Assembly (NCBI GenBank): GCA_016214145.1
Contig: JACRPA010000006.1
Coordinates: 62,001-126,000 of the forward strand
Length of the DNA: 64,000 nt
Reading direction: 5' to 3'
DNA from: Rhodocyclales bacterium
GTDB lineage: Bacteria; Pseudomonadota; Gammaproteobacteria; Burkholderiales; Rhodocyclaceae
In this document: positions 19,423 to 28,413 of the stretch, one piece after another
Numbering within the stretch: the first letter of the stretch is position 1
How the letters are laid out: each line of letters opens with the position of its first letter
Position numbers and translations under genes: made by a program
The notes under the pieces: model-generated
Database searches by the model: none
The model's input: only the letters and a program-made list of their open reading frames with translations
What the model was told of the DNA's origin: nothing

Positions 19423-20466
19423 ATGGACATCACCGAACTGCTGGCTTTCTCAGTCAAGAACAAGGCCTCCGACCTGCACCTTTCGGCGGGATTGCCGCCG
19501 ATGATCCGCGTGCATGGCGATGTGCGGCGCATCAACCTGCCGCCGATGGAGCACAAGGACGTGCACAGCATGGTGTACGACATCATGAACGACGGCCAGC
19601 GCAAGCACTACGAGGAGAACCTGGAATGCGACTTCTCCTTCGCCATCCCCAACCTGGCGCGCTTCCGTGTCAACGCCTTCGTCCAGCATCGCGGCGCCGG
19701 CGCCGTGTTCCGCACCATTCCCTCGAAGGTGCTGTCGCTGGAGGAACTCAACTGCCCGAAGATATTCCAGGAGATTTCCGAATATCCGCGCGGCGTCGTG
19801 CTGGTGACCGGCCCGACCGGCTCGGGCAAGTCGACCACCCTGGCGGCGATGGTCAACTACATCAACGAGAACGAGCACGGCCATATCCTCACCGTCGAGG
19901 ATCCGATCGAATTCGTGCATGAATCGAAGAAATGCCTGATCAACCAGCGCGAGGTCGGCCCGCATACGCTGTCCTTCAACAACGCCCTGCGCAGCGCCCT
20001 GCGCGAGGATCCGGACGTCATCCTCGTGGGCGAGATGCGCGACCTGGAGACCATCCGCCTGGCGCTGACCGCGGCGGAAACCGGCCACCTGGTGTTCGGC
20101 ACCCTGCATACCAGCTCCGCCGCCAAGACCATCGACCGGGTCATCGACGTTTTCCCGGCGGCGGAAAAGGAAATGGTGCGCGCGATGCTGTCCGAATCGC
20201 TGCGCGCCGTCATATCGCAGACCCTGCTCAAGACCAAGGACGGCCAGGGTCGCGTGGCGGCGCACGAGATCATGATCGGCACGCCGGCCATCCGCAACCT
20301 GATCCGCGAAGCCAAGATCGCCCAGATGTACTCGGCCATCCAGACCGGCCAGGCCCTCGGCATGCAGACCCTGGACCAGAACCTCGCCGACCTCGTCCGC
20401 CGCAACATCGTGTCTGCGGCCGAGGCGAGAACCAAAGCCGCGAACAAGGACAACTTTGCCGGCTGA
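19423..20466 (+). CDS. pilT: Type IV pilus retraction ATPase PilT
   Basis: The 347-residue hexameric ATPase that powers pilus retraction and twitching. The N-terminal PAS-like domain starts MDITELLAFSVKNKASDLHLS. Walker A is GPTGSGKSTT with Lys136, the Asp box ILTVEDPIEFVH follows, Walker B is DVILVGEMRD, and the His box is GHLVFGTLHT. The C-terminal AIRNLIREAKIAQMYSAIQ matches the PilT AIRNLIRE motif needed for retraction. The ATG at 19423 matches the conserved start; upstream codons are not family-like. pilU follows after 35 bases. Confidence 0.97.
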   Translation: MDITELLAFSVKNKASDLHLSAGLPPMIRVHGDVRRINLPPMEHKDVHSMVYDIMNDGQRKHYEENLECDFSFAIPNLARFRVNAFVQHRGAGAVFRTIPSKVLSLEELNCPKIFQEISEYPRGVVLVTGPTGSGKSTTLAAMVNYINENEHGHILTVEDPIEFVHESKKCLINQREVGPHTLSFNNALRSALREDPDVILVGEMRDLETIRLALTAAETGHLVFGTLHTSSAAKTIDRVIDVFPAAEKEMVRAMLSESLRAVISQTLLKTKDGQGRVAAHEIMIGTPAIRNLIREAKIAQMYSAIQTGQALGMQTLDQNLADLVRRNIVSAAEARTKAANKDNFAG

Positions 20467-20501
20467 GCCGGCAAGGGCATCCAACCCAACGGAGGCCAGA
20501 A

Positions 20502-21638
20502 ATGGAAAGAGACCAGGCACTCAAGTTCATGTACGACCTCTTGCGCCTCATGGCGCAGAAGAGGGGTTCCGACCTGTTCATCACCGCCGGCTTTCCGCCC
20601 GCCATCAAGGTCGACGGCAAGATCACCCCGCAGTCGAACCAGAGCCTGACGCCGCAGCACACCGCCGATTTGGCGCGCTCCATCATGAACGACCGGCAGG
20701 CGGCCGAATTCGAAGCCACCAAGGAGTGCAACTTCGCCATCAGCCCCGCCGGCATCGGCCGTTTCCGCGTGAATGCCTTCGTGCAGCAGGCGCGCATCGG
20801 CGTGGTCCTGCGCACCATCGCCACGACCATTCCGACCTTCGAAAGCCTGCAGCTGCCGCCGGTGCTCAAGGACATCTCCATGACCAAGCGCGGCCTGGTC
20901 ATCCTCGTCGGCGGCACCGGCACGGGCAAGTCGACCTCCCTGGCGGCGATGGTGGACTACCGCAACGAGAACAGCTACGGGCATATCATCACCGTCGAAG
21001 ACCCGATCGAATACGTGCACGAGCACAAGAAATGCATCGTCACGCAGCGGGAAGTCGGCATCGACACCGATTCCTGGGAGGCGGCGCTGAAGAACACCCT
21101 GCGCCAGGCGCCGGACGTCATCCTGATGGGCGAGATCCGCGACCGCGACACGATGGACCACGCCATCGCCTTCGCCGAGACCGGCCACCTGTGCATGGCG
21201 ACGCTGCACGCCAACAGCACCAACCAGGCGCTCGACCGCATCATCAACTTCTTCCCCGAGGAGCGGCGCCAGCAGCTGCTCATGGACCTCTCGCTCAACG
21301 TGCGCGCGTTCGTTTCGCAGCGGCTGATTCCGATGAAGGACGGCAAGGGGCGCGCCGCGGCGTTCGAAGTCATGCTCAACTCGCCGCTGATTTCCGACCT
21401 CATCTTCAAGGGCGAGGTGCATGAGATCAAGGAGATCATGAAGAAGTCGCGCGAACTGGGCATGCAGACTTTCGACCAGTCCCTCTTCGACCTCTACGAG
21501 GCAGGCAAGATCAGCTACGAGGATGCGCTGCGCAATGCCGACTCGGTGAACGACCTGCGCCTGACCATCAAGCTGCACGGCAAGGAATCGAAGGACCGCG
21601 ACCTGGCCGCCGGCATCCAGCACCTCGACATCGTGTAG
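20502..21638 (+). CDS. pilU: PilT-dependent retraction ATPase PilU
   Basis: A 378-residue PilT paralogue, an accessory retraction motor that acts with PilT. It starts MERDQALKFMYDLLRLMAQKRGSDLFIT after GGAGG six bases upstream. Walker A is GGTGTGKSTS with Lys143, Walker B DVILMGEIRDRDT, and the His box HLCMATLHANS. The C-terminal tail is longer than PilT's, as usual for PilU. Its stop codon TAG is the second to fourth base of a REP element (GTAGG...), so the final codons abut a repeat insertion. Confidence 0.95.
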   Translation: MERDQALKFMYDLLRLMAQKRGSDLFITAGFPPAIKVDGKITPQSNQSLTPQHTADLARSIMNDRQAAEFEATKECNFAISPAGIGRFRVNAFVQQARIGVVLRTIATTIPTFESLQLPPVLKDISMTKRGLVILVGGTGTGKSTSLAAMVDYRNENSYGHIITVEDPIEYVHEHKKCIVTQREVGIDTDSWEAALKNTLRQAPDVILMGEIRDRDTMDHAIAFAETGHLCMATLHANSTNQALDRIINFFPEERRQQLLMDLSLNVRAFVSQRLIPMKDGKGRAAAFEVMLNSPLISDLIFKGEVHEIKEIMKKSRELGMQTFDQSLFDLYEAGKISYEDALRNADSVNDLRLTIKLHGKESKDRDLAAGIQHLDIV

Positions 21639-21702
21639 GTCGGGCTTCAGCCCGACAGCAGCAGCTGATCAACCGCCCAAGTCGGCCTGAAGGCCGACCT
21701 AC
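21635..21702. repeat. REP-type inverted pair (GTAGGTCGG family), copy 1
   Basis: Two palindromic units in opposite orientation: 21635-21656, beginning GTAGGTCGGGCTTCAGCCC, and 21681-21702, ending AAGGCCGACCTAC, with a 24-base spacer. Related copies lie at 49153-49208 and 53041-53098. Here the TAG inside each outer GTAGG serves as stop codon for pilU on one strand and for the methyltransferase gene on the other. Confidence 0.88.
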
Positions 21703-22847
21703 GAAGGCTTCCGCCGCATCGAGCCGGCGATGATCCTGTATTCCAGCAGGCGGCACTCCAGCGCGCCGTTGAAGAGCGGCGTGCGCCGCGAGGCCTTCAG
21801 CCCGATCAGCTTGGGCAACTGGGGATCGGCGGAGATGAAATAGCAGCGCCAGCCGGCAAAGCGCTGTTTGAGCGCGTCCCCCAGCCGGGGATAGAAGTCC
21901 GCCAGCCATTCCGCTTCCTCCAGCCGCACCCCGTAGGGCGGGTTGGCAACCAGCACGCCTTCCGGCGCCGGCGGACTGCGCAGCAGCAAGTCGGCGCAGT
22001 CAAGCTGCACGCACTCGTGCATTCCCGCCGCGGCGAGATTCTGCCGCGCCCGTTCGACCTGGTCCTGGCTGATATCGCTGCCGAAAATCGGCTGCGGCGC
22101 AACAGGCAGCTTGCGCCCCTCCGCTTCGTTGAGCAGTTTTTGCCAGAGCGCCGCATCGAAATTGTCCAGGCGGAGAAAACCGAACTTGCGCGCCAGCCCC
22201 GGCGCGATGTCGTGGGCCATCAGGGCCGCTTCGAGCAGGAAGGTGCCGGAGCCGCACATCGGATCGAGCAGCGGCGTGCCCGGCTGCCAGCCCGCCAGCT
22301 GCAGGATGCCGGCGGCCAGGTTTTCCTTCAGCGGCGCCTCGACCGAAGCGTACTTGTACCCGCGCTTGTAGAGCGGCTCGCCCGAAGTGTCGAGATAGAG
22401 CGTCGCCTCGCGGTCGCTGAGGAAAGCGTGGATGCGCACGTTCGGGTCGGCGGTGTCCACGCTGGGCCGCTCGCCGGTTTCGGCGCGGAAGCGGTCGCAC
22501 ACCGCATCCTTGATGCGCAGGGTGATGAAGTCCAGGCTCTTCAGCGGGCAGCGGATGGCCGTCATGTAGACGCGCAGCGTGCGGCGCACGGCGAAGCGCT
22601 CGTGCCAGGGCACGTCGTAGGCCAGCCGGTAAACATCCTCCTCGCGACTGTAGGGACCGTGGGCGACGCGCCAGAGAATGCGCGTGGCGATGCGGCTCCA
22701 CAGGTTGGCGCGATAGCAGGCCTCCCAGTTGCCGGCGAAGCCGACGCCGCCGGGGACGGCTTGGGTTTGCGTTGCGCCGGCCGCGGCCAATTCCCCGGCC
22801 AGCTGATTTTCCAGCCCGCGCGGGCAGGTGGCGAAGAAGTGTTCCAT
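21699..22847 (-). CDS. rlmL: THUMP-domain rRNA guanine-N2 methyltransferase (RlmL-type)
   Basis: A 382-residue RNA methyltransferase corresponding to the N-terminal half (RlmL) of E. coli RlmKL, which makes m2G2445 in 23S rRNA. A THUMP domain occupies about residues 40-150. The SAM-dependent domain shows LLDPMCGSGTFLLEAAL (SAM site) and the catalytic VLVANPPYGVRLEE. The start ATG 22847 overlaps the hemJ stop (ATGA); nine more codons upstream are open but less likely. The stop codon comes from the adjoining REP element. There is no RlmK domain, as is usual outside gammaproteobacteria. Confidence 0.88.
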   Translation of the reverse strand: MEHFFATCPRGLENQLAGELAAAGATQTQAVPGGVGFAGNWEACYRANLWSRIATRILWRVAHGPYSREEDVYRLAYDVPWHERFAVRRTLRVYMTAIRCPLKSLDFITLRIKDAVCDRFRAETGERPSVDTADPNVRIHAFLSDREATLYLDTSGEPLYKRGYKYASVEAPLKENLAAGILQLAGWQPGTPLLDPMCGSGTFLLEAALMAHDIAPGLARKFGFLRLDNFDAALWQKLLNEAEGRKLPVAPQPIFGSDISQDQVERARQNLAAAGMHECVQLDCADLLLRSPPAPEGVLVANPPYGVRLEEAEWLADFYPRLGDALKQRFAGWRCYFISADPQLPKLIGLKASRRTPLFNGALECRLLEYRIIAGSMRRKPS

Positions 22848-23260
22848 CAAAATGGCTTGAACAGCACCAGCCACACCGTGGCGAAAAGGATCAGCACCGG
22901 AAATTCATTGAACCAGCGGAACCAGACATGGGATTTCGTATTGCGGTCCTGCGCGAAATCCTTGAGCAGCTTGCCGCACCACAAGTGATAGATGACCAGC
23001 ACCGCCACCAGCAGCAGCTTGGCGTGTATCCAGTAGCCCCACGGGCCGTAGCCGAGCCACAGCCAGACGCCGAAGATCACGGTCAGGACGGCGCCCGGCG
23101 CCATGATGCCGTAGTAGAGCTTGCGTTCCATGACCTTGAAGCGCTCGCGGCTCGGCGTGTCCTCGCTCGAGGCGTGATAGACGAACAGCCGCGGCAGGTA
23201 GAACAGGCCGGCGAACCAGGTCACCATGAAAACGATATGCAGCCACTTGATCCACAGCAT
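22847..23260 (-). CDS. hemJ: Protoporphyrinogen oxidase HemJ
   Basis: A 137-residue integral membrane protein of the HemJ (UPF0093) family, which oxidises protoporphyrinogen IX to protoporphyrin IX. It starts MLWIKWLHIVFMVTWFAGLFYLPRLFVYHA, with the conserved N-terminal His. Further hydrophobic segments are at about residues 48-70, 75-95 and 115-137, and the conserved WIHAKLLLV Lys/His pair is present. Upstream codons before ATG 23260 are open but overlap the SDR gene and are not family-like. It works downstream of hemL, which is elsewhere in this window. Confidence 0.88.
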   Translation of the reverse strand: MLWIKWLHIVFMVTWFAGLFYLPRLFVYHASSEDTPSRERFKVMERKLYYGIMAPGAVLTVIFGVWLWLGYGPWGYWIHAKLLLVAVLVIYHLWCGKLLKDFAQDRNTKSHVWFRWFNEFPVLILFATVWLVLFKPF

Positions 23261-23261
23261 T

Positions 23262-24140
23262 TCAGGTTCCCTCCGGCAGCATGCCGCCCAGCGTGGTGGC
23301 GACATCTGGATATTTCAGCCTGACGCCCAGTTCGTGCTTGATGCGCCGGTTCGTCAGCCGGCGCGATTCCCCCATGAAGGACAGCATCGCGGGGGAGAGG
23401 CGCTGCTCGACTTCCGCCCGCGGCAGCCGCGGCGCGCGCGACAGGCCGAAGCGGTCGGCAAGCAGGTCGAAGTAGTCGCCCATTCTCAGCGCCGAGTCGT
23501 CCGAGGCATTGTAAATCCGGCCCGCCCGGCCGCGCGTGAGCGCGGACAGGGCAATGGCGGCCAGATCGTCGGCGTGGATGTGATTGGTGTAAATGTCGTC
23601 TTTTTCCTGCAGCAGCGGCAGACCGTGCTCGAGCCGCGCCAGCGGCAGGCGGTCGCCGGCGTAGATCCCCGGCGCGCGCAGGATGGGAACAGCGACGCGA
23701 CGACTGCGGCCGAAGCGGCGCAGCAGCGCTTCCGCGTCGCCGCGCCGCCGCGCCCGCCCCGTCTGCGGACGCAGCGGACGCTCCTCCGATACCCAGGCCC
23801 CGCCGCAATCCCCATAGACCCCGCTGGTGCTGATGTAGACGAGGCGGCGTGGTAGAATTTTTCCGGTCGACAACGCCGCCAGCAGCGCCTTGGTCCGCTT
23901 GTCCACCAGGCCGGTTTCCTGCGGCGGCGCGAAGTGCAGGATCAGGTTGCCGATGCCGGCCAGCCGCCTCAACGTGTTCGGTTTGTCCAGGTCGGCGCGC
24001 AACGGCGTGACGCCCAGGGCGCGCAATTCGCGATGGCGCGCATCCGAGCGAACCGCGGCATACACGCGGTAATGCTTGACCAGCCAGGGGAGGGCGCGCC
24101 GCGCGACGTCGCCGCAGCCAATGATGAGCAATCGTTGCAC
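23262..24140 (-). CDS. NAD-dependent epimerase/dehydratase (SDR) family protein
   Basis: A 292-residue Rossmann-fold protein. The N-terminal MQRLLIIGCGDVARRALPWL is a dinucleotide site variant, YISTSGVYGDCGG corresponds to the substrate strand of extended SDRs, and ILRAPGIYAGDRLPL and IYNASDDSAL are characteristic. The usual YxxxK pair is not clearly formed: the residue four after the GVYGD tyrosine is not Lys. It may therefore be an atypical SDR related to YeeZ. It is followed by hemJ after one base. The substrate is unknown. Confidence 0.75.
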   Translation of the reverse strand: MQRLLIIGCGDVARRALPWLVKHYRVYAAVRSDARHRELRALGVTPLRADLDKPNTLRRLAGIGNLILHFAPPQETGLVDKRTKALLAALSTGKILPRRLVYISTSGVYGDCGGAWVSEERPLRPQTGRARRRGDAEALLRRFGRSRRVAVPILRAPGIYAGDRLPLARLEHGLPLLQEKDDIYTNHIHADDLAAIALSALTRGRAGRIYNASDDSALRMGDYFDLLADRFGLSRAPRLPRAEVEQRLSPAMLSFMGESRRLTNRRIKHELGVRLKYPDVATTLGGMLPEGT

Positions 24141-24184
24141 CCGCGCATTTTAACAGCCAGCCAACGGATTCCTGCGTCAGCGCC

Positions 24185-25213
24185 ATGCCCCATCGCATCA
24201 CCATCGAGCCGAGCGGTCACCAGTTCGACGTCGAGCCGGGCAATACCCTGCTGCGCGCCGCGCTGGAGGCCGGCGTCAACCTGCCCTATGGCTGCCGCAA
24301 CGGCGCCTGCGGCGTCTGCAAGGGGCGCGTGGTATCCGGGCAGGTCGACCGCGGCCCCTATTCGGAAGGCGCATTGAGCGAAGCGGAAGTGGCCAGGGGC
24401 TACGCCCTGTTTTGCTGCGCGCGGCCGCTTTCCGACCTCGTCATCGCGTGTCGCGAGGCGAGCGTCGGGCGCGACATCCCCGTGAAAATCCTGCCCTGCC
24501 GGGTGCAGAAGCTGGCGCGCCTGGCGCCCGACGTGATGCTGCTGCAGCTCAAGCTGCCCGCCAGCGAGCGCCTGCAGTTTCTGGCCGGCCAGTACATCGA
24601 CATCCTGCTCAAAGACGGCCGCCGGCGCAGCTTTTCCATCGCCAATGCGCCGCATGCGGACGAGTGCCTGGAGTTGCACGTGCGCCAGGTGCCGGGCGGG
24701 CATTTCACCTCCCGCGTTTTCGAGGCGATGAAGGAGCGCGACATCCTGCGCCTCGAAGGTCCGCATGGCGACTTTTTCCTGCGCGAGGACAGCGCCAAGC
24801 CGGTCGTCCTGCTGGCGGGCGGCACCGGCTTCGCGCCGGTCAAGGCTATGGTCGAACATGCCTTTCACCAGAAATCGATGCGGCCGATGGCGCTTTACTG
24901 GGGCGCCCGCGACCGGGCCGGCCTCTACCTGCACGAACTGGCGCAAGGCTGGGCGGCAAGCCACGCCGGCTTCAAGTATGTCCCGGTGCTGTCCGAACCT
25001 TTGGCTGCCGACGGCTGGCGGGGCCGCGGCGGATTGGTCCATCGGGCGGTCATGGCCGATTTTCCCGACCTGTCCGGCCATCAGGTTTATGCCTGCGGCG
25101 CGCCGGGCCTGATCGAGGCGGCGCGGCAGGACCTGATTTCCCTCTGCGGCCTAAAGGTTGAGGATTTTTTTGCCGATGCCTTCACTTTCGCCGCTGAATC
25201 CGTCAATCCATGA
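24185..25213 (+). CDS. 2Fe-2S ferredoxin-type NAD(P)H flavin reductase
   Basis: A 342-residue electron-transfer protein with three domains in order. The first is a plant-type 2Fe-2S ferredoxin (CRNGACGVCKG plus a downstream Cys in LFCCARPL, residues 1-90). The second is an FAD-binding barrel (GQYIDILLKDGRRRSFSIANAP). The third is an NAD(P)H domain (VVLLAGGTGFAPVKAMV and YACGAPGLIEAA). Betaproteobacterial homologues are usually named CDP-6-deoxy-delta-3,4-glucoseen reductase-like, but no sugar genes are near. It probably feeds electrons to an unidentified oxygenase or reductase. Its stop overlaps the next gene (ATGA). Confidence 0.85.
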   Translation: MPHRITIEPSGHQFDVEPGNTLLRAALEAGVNLPYGCRNGACGVCKGRVVSGQVDRGPYSEGALSEAEVARGYALFCCARPLSDLVIACREASVGRDIPVKILPCRVQKLARLAPDVMLLQLKLPASERLQFLAGQYIDILLKDGRRRSFSIANAPHADECLELHVRQVPGGHFTSRVFEAMKERDILRLEGPHGDFFLREDSAKPVVLLAGGTGFAPVKAMVEHAFHQKSMRPMALYWGARDRAGLYLHELAQGWAASHAGFKYVPVLSEPLAADGWRGRGGLVHRAVMADFPDLSGHQVYACGAPGLIEAARQDLISLCGLKVEDFFADAFTFAAESVNP

Positions 25214-26355
25214 GCAGGAACGTCCTCATCAGCCGCGAGCCGGTGCTCAACCGCAGCCGCGCCATCACCGCGACCCGGCTCGTCGTCCATGCCCCGCCGG
25301 GGCCTGCGGCCTGTGCCCACATCGCCGCCGAGCTGAACCGGCTGGCCGAGGCGTGGCCGGCGGTACGTACGGTGTTCGTCAGCCTGGACGGCGTGGCGCC
25401 GAATGCCGGCCTGCTGGATTGGCAGATGCCGCAGAACGCCATGATCGAGATCCCCGCCGCCGCGCTGGACAATCCGGCGACCCTGGAATTGATGCAGCGA
25501 CTGCAGCAGGCCGGCGTGTCGATGTGCCTGGACGGCTTCAGCGCCGGCATGGGGCTGCCGGCCGGCGCCGATTTCCGCTTCATCCTGGCCGATGCCGCGG
25601 CGGACATCGCGGGTGCGCCCGGATTGCTCCTCGCCAAGGGGCTTGCGGACAACGCCCAGTTCGATGCCTGCATCGACAAGGGCTTCGGTGGCGCAGCCGG
25701 CTGGTTTTTCCTGAAAGGGGTGACGCCGGCGAAGAAGCTCAACCCCGGCCAGGCGCAAACCATCCGCCTGCTCAACCTGGTGCGCGCCAACGCCGACATC
25801 AAGGAGATCGAGGCCGCGCTGAAGCAGGACGTGGCCCTCTCGGTGAAGCTCCTGCGCTACATCAATTCCGCCGGCTTCGGCCTCACCGTGGAAATCCAGT
25901 CCTTCCGCCACGCCGTCACCATGCTCGGCTACGACAAGCTGAACAAGTGGCTTTCATTGCTGCTGGTCACCTCCAGCAAGGATGTGGCGGCGCCGGCCCT
26001 GATGCAGGCGGCCATCGCGCGCGGCCGCTTCATGGAGTTGACGGCGCAGGGCTACGTGGACAGGAACGAGCTGGACAACCTGTTCATCGCCGGCGCCTTC
26101 TCGCTGCTCGACATCCTGCTCGGCGTGCTCATGGAAACCGCGCTGGCCGACATGCATCTTCCCGACACCATCAACGATGCGCTGATTTCGGGCAGCGGAC
26201 CCTACGCGCCCTTCCTGGCGTTGGCGCAGGCGGGCGAGCAGGCCGATTACGCCACATTCTCCGCCCGGGCCGCCGAACTGCAACTGGACGCGGAAACAGT
26301 CAATCGCGCGCAGTTCGAGGCACTCAGCTTCGCCGACAGCCTGCAGATGAATTAG
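25210..26355 (+). CDS. Degenerate EAL plus HDOD signalling protein
   Basis: A 381-residue protein of the EAL-HDOD (YuxH-like) type. The N-terminal half has the EAL domain fold pattern (AMIEIPAAALDNPATLELMQRLQQAG then CLDGFSAG) but not the EAL, metal or catalytic residues, so c-di-GMP hydrolysis is not expected. The C-terminal half is an HDOD domain (QTIRLLNLVRANADIKEIEAAL, SVKLLRYINSAGFG, ...RHAVTMLGYDKLNKWL). Such proteins act as scaffolds in motility or stress signalling. It is translationally coupled to the flavin reductase by ATGA and converges on the next gene with a 4-base overlap. Confidence 0.85.
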   Translation: MSRNVLISREPVLNRSRAITATRLVVHAPPGPAACAHIAAELNRLAEAWPAVRTVFVSLDGVAPNAGLLDWQMPQNAMIEIPAAALDNPATLELMQRLQQAGVSMCLDGFSAGMGLPAGADFRFILADAAADIAGAPGLLLAKGLADNAQFDACIDKGFGGAAGWFFLKGVTPAKKLNPGQAQTIRLLNLVRANADIKEIEAALKQDVALSVKLLRYINSAGFGLTVEIQSFRHAVTMLGYDKLNKWLSLLLVTSSKDVAAPALMQAAIARGRFMELTAQGYVDRNELDNLFIAGAFSLLDILLGVLMETALADMHLPDTINDALISGSGPYAPFLALAQAGEQADYATFSARAAELQLDAETVNRAQFEALSFADSLQMN

Positions 26356-27416
26356 GTTTTCAGTTTGCCGCGTATCACCGCGGCGATGGTGTTCAGAATG
26401 AAGGTGGCGAGCGCCAGCGCATTGAGTGCGCCGCCCATGCTGCGCCAGTCCGCCAGCCCGGCCAGATCGCCTGTCAGGCGCACCGCCAGCGACAGGTGCA
26501 GCAGCGCCAGCGGCGCGTAGAACACCGCATGGTAGGGCACTGCCACGCGCAGCACGGCGGGAAAGATCACCGGGGCGTGGCCGAACACCATCGAGAAGAC
26601 GAAACCCAGCATCAGGGCGTGCAGCGCCGCGTCGTAGGCTGCGCTGCCCGGCGCGAGTCCCGCCGCCAGCATGATCGCGCCGGACAGCAAAAGCCAGGCA
26701 TAGCCAGAGAGCAGGCAGACGGCGATGAAGCGCGTCAGCCCCGTGTCCTTCACCGTGCGCCGCGCGATGTCCTGCCTGAACAGCCATAGCGCCAGCGCCA
26801 GCAGCGCCGCGCCGAAAACCTGCGCATGCAACGCCATGCCAAAAGTCAGTCCCCACAATACGGCGATGAAGACGCGCCGCGCGCCCGGCGAGGGCGGCAG
26901 GAAGCGCGACAGCTCCAGCCGCTCGCCGGCGATGGTCAGCACCAGAAAGCCGGCCCACCACGGCACCACCGCGAACACGGATTGCCCTGCCAGCCAGAGC
27001 AGATTGCCGGCGAGCCAGCTCGCTGCGCCGGCGGCCAGCGTGAAGGTGAACAGGGCGCGCTGGCGCAGGAACACCGAGAGCGAGGCGATGAGCAGGACGG
27101 CGCTGCCCAAGGCGAGCAGCATCTGCGCTATGGCAAGGGGCGCACCGAGAATCAGGCAGAGGCCGCCCGCTCCGCTGGCGAGCGGAGCGAGATAGGCCCA
27201 GCGCCGCGCCAGCGCCACGGCGCGCTCGAGGCCGATCACCGTACCGAAGAAGCCGCACACCATGAGCGGGCCGTGGAAGGCGGCGAGGTCCGCGGCGGGT
27301 CGCGGCACGGCCCAGCCCAGCCGCAGCAGCCCGGCGCCGACGCCGAGGATGAGGCTGGCGAAGGCGAGGATCAGCAGCGGCAGGCGCAGGGCCGGCGGAA
27401 TGTCGCGCGCTACCAT
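26352..27416 (-). CDS. NnrS-like multi-pass membrane protein
   Basis: A 354-residue, almost entirely hydrophobic protein with about ten to twelve predicted membrane segments. Conserved-looking elements are AFHGPLMVCGFFGTVIGLERAVALARR near the N-terminus and HALMLGFVFSMVFGHAPVIFPAVL near the C-terminus. Both resemble the histidine-bearing segments of the NnrS family (heme and copper membrane proteins linked to NO stress). The assignment is by pattern, and the family could be a relative rather than NnrS itself. It starts ATG 27416, overlapping the MIP18 gene by 7 bases, and is the last gene of the liv run. No denitrification genes are nearby. Confidence 0.6.
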   Translation of the reverse strand: MVARDIPPALRLPLLILAFASLILGVGAGLLRLGWAVPRPAADLAAFHGPLMVCGFFGTVIGLERAVALARRWAYLAPLASGAGGLCLILGAPLAIAQMLLALGSAVLLIASLSVFLRQRALFTFTLAAGAASWLAGNLLWLAGQSVFAVVPWWAGFLVLTIAGERLELSRFLPPSPGARRVFIAVLWGLTFGMALHAQVFGAALLALALWLFRQDIARRTVKDTGLTRFIAVCLLSGYAWLLLSGAIMLAAGLAPGSAAYDAALHALMLGFVFSMVFGHAPVIFPAVLRVAVPYHAVFYAPLALLHLSLAVRLTGDLAGLADWRSMGGALNALALATFILNTIAAVIRGKLKT

Positions 27417-27709
27417 CCGAAATGCTGCTTCGCCCGCTCGGACATCATGGCCGCGCTCCAGGGCGGCTCCCACACCAGTTCCACCGTCACCATGCAGTCG
27501 GTCGGAACGACGGTGCGGATGGCGTCCTGCGCCTGCTCGACGAGCATCGGCCCGACCGGGCAGGCCGGCGTGGTCATGGTCATCGCCACCTGCACGCGGT
27601 CTTCCGTGGCGTCGATGCGATAGATGAGGCCGAGGTCGACGATGTTCATTCCCGCTTCCGGGTCGATGACGCTGCGCAGCGCCTCGCGCACTTGTTCTTC
27701 GCTCGGCAT
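27410..27709 (-). CDS. MIP18/DUF59 family Fe-S assembly protein
   Basis: A 99-residue protein with the DUF59 core: LRSVIDPEAGMNIVDLGLIYRI and MTMTTPACPVGPMLVEQAQDAI, including the conserved Cys in TPACP. The C-terminal VELVWEPPWSAAMMSERAKQHFGW is characteristic of the PaaD/SufT-like group, which help load or mature Fe-S proteins. It starts two bases after livF ends and overlaps the NnrS-like gene, so it is probably cotranscribed with the liv transporter. Its client is not evident; an Fe-S or metal protein is expected. Confidence 0.85.
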   Translation of the reverse strand: MPSEEQVREALRSVIDPEAGMNIVDLGLIYRIDATEDRVQVAMTMTTPACPVGPMLVEQAQDAIRTVVPTDCMVTVELVWEPPWSAAMMSERAKQHFGW

Positions 27710-27711
27710 CG

Positions 27712-28405
<694 letters not shown>

Positions 28406-28413
<8 letters not shown>

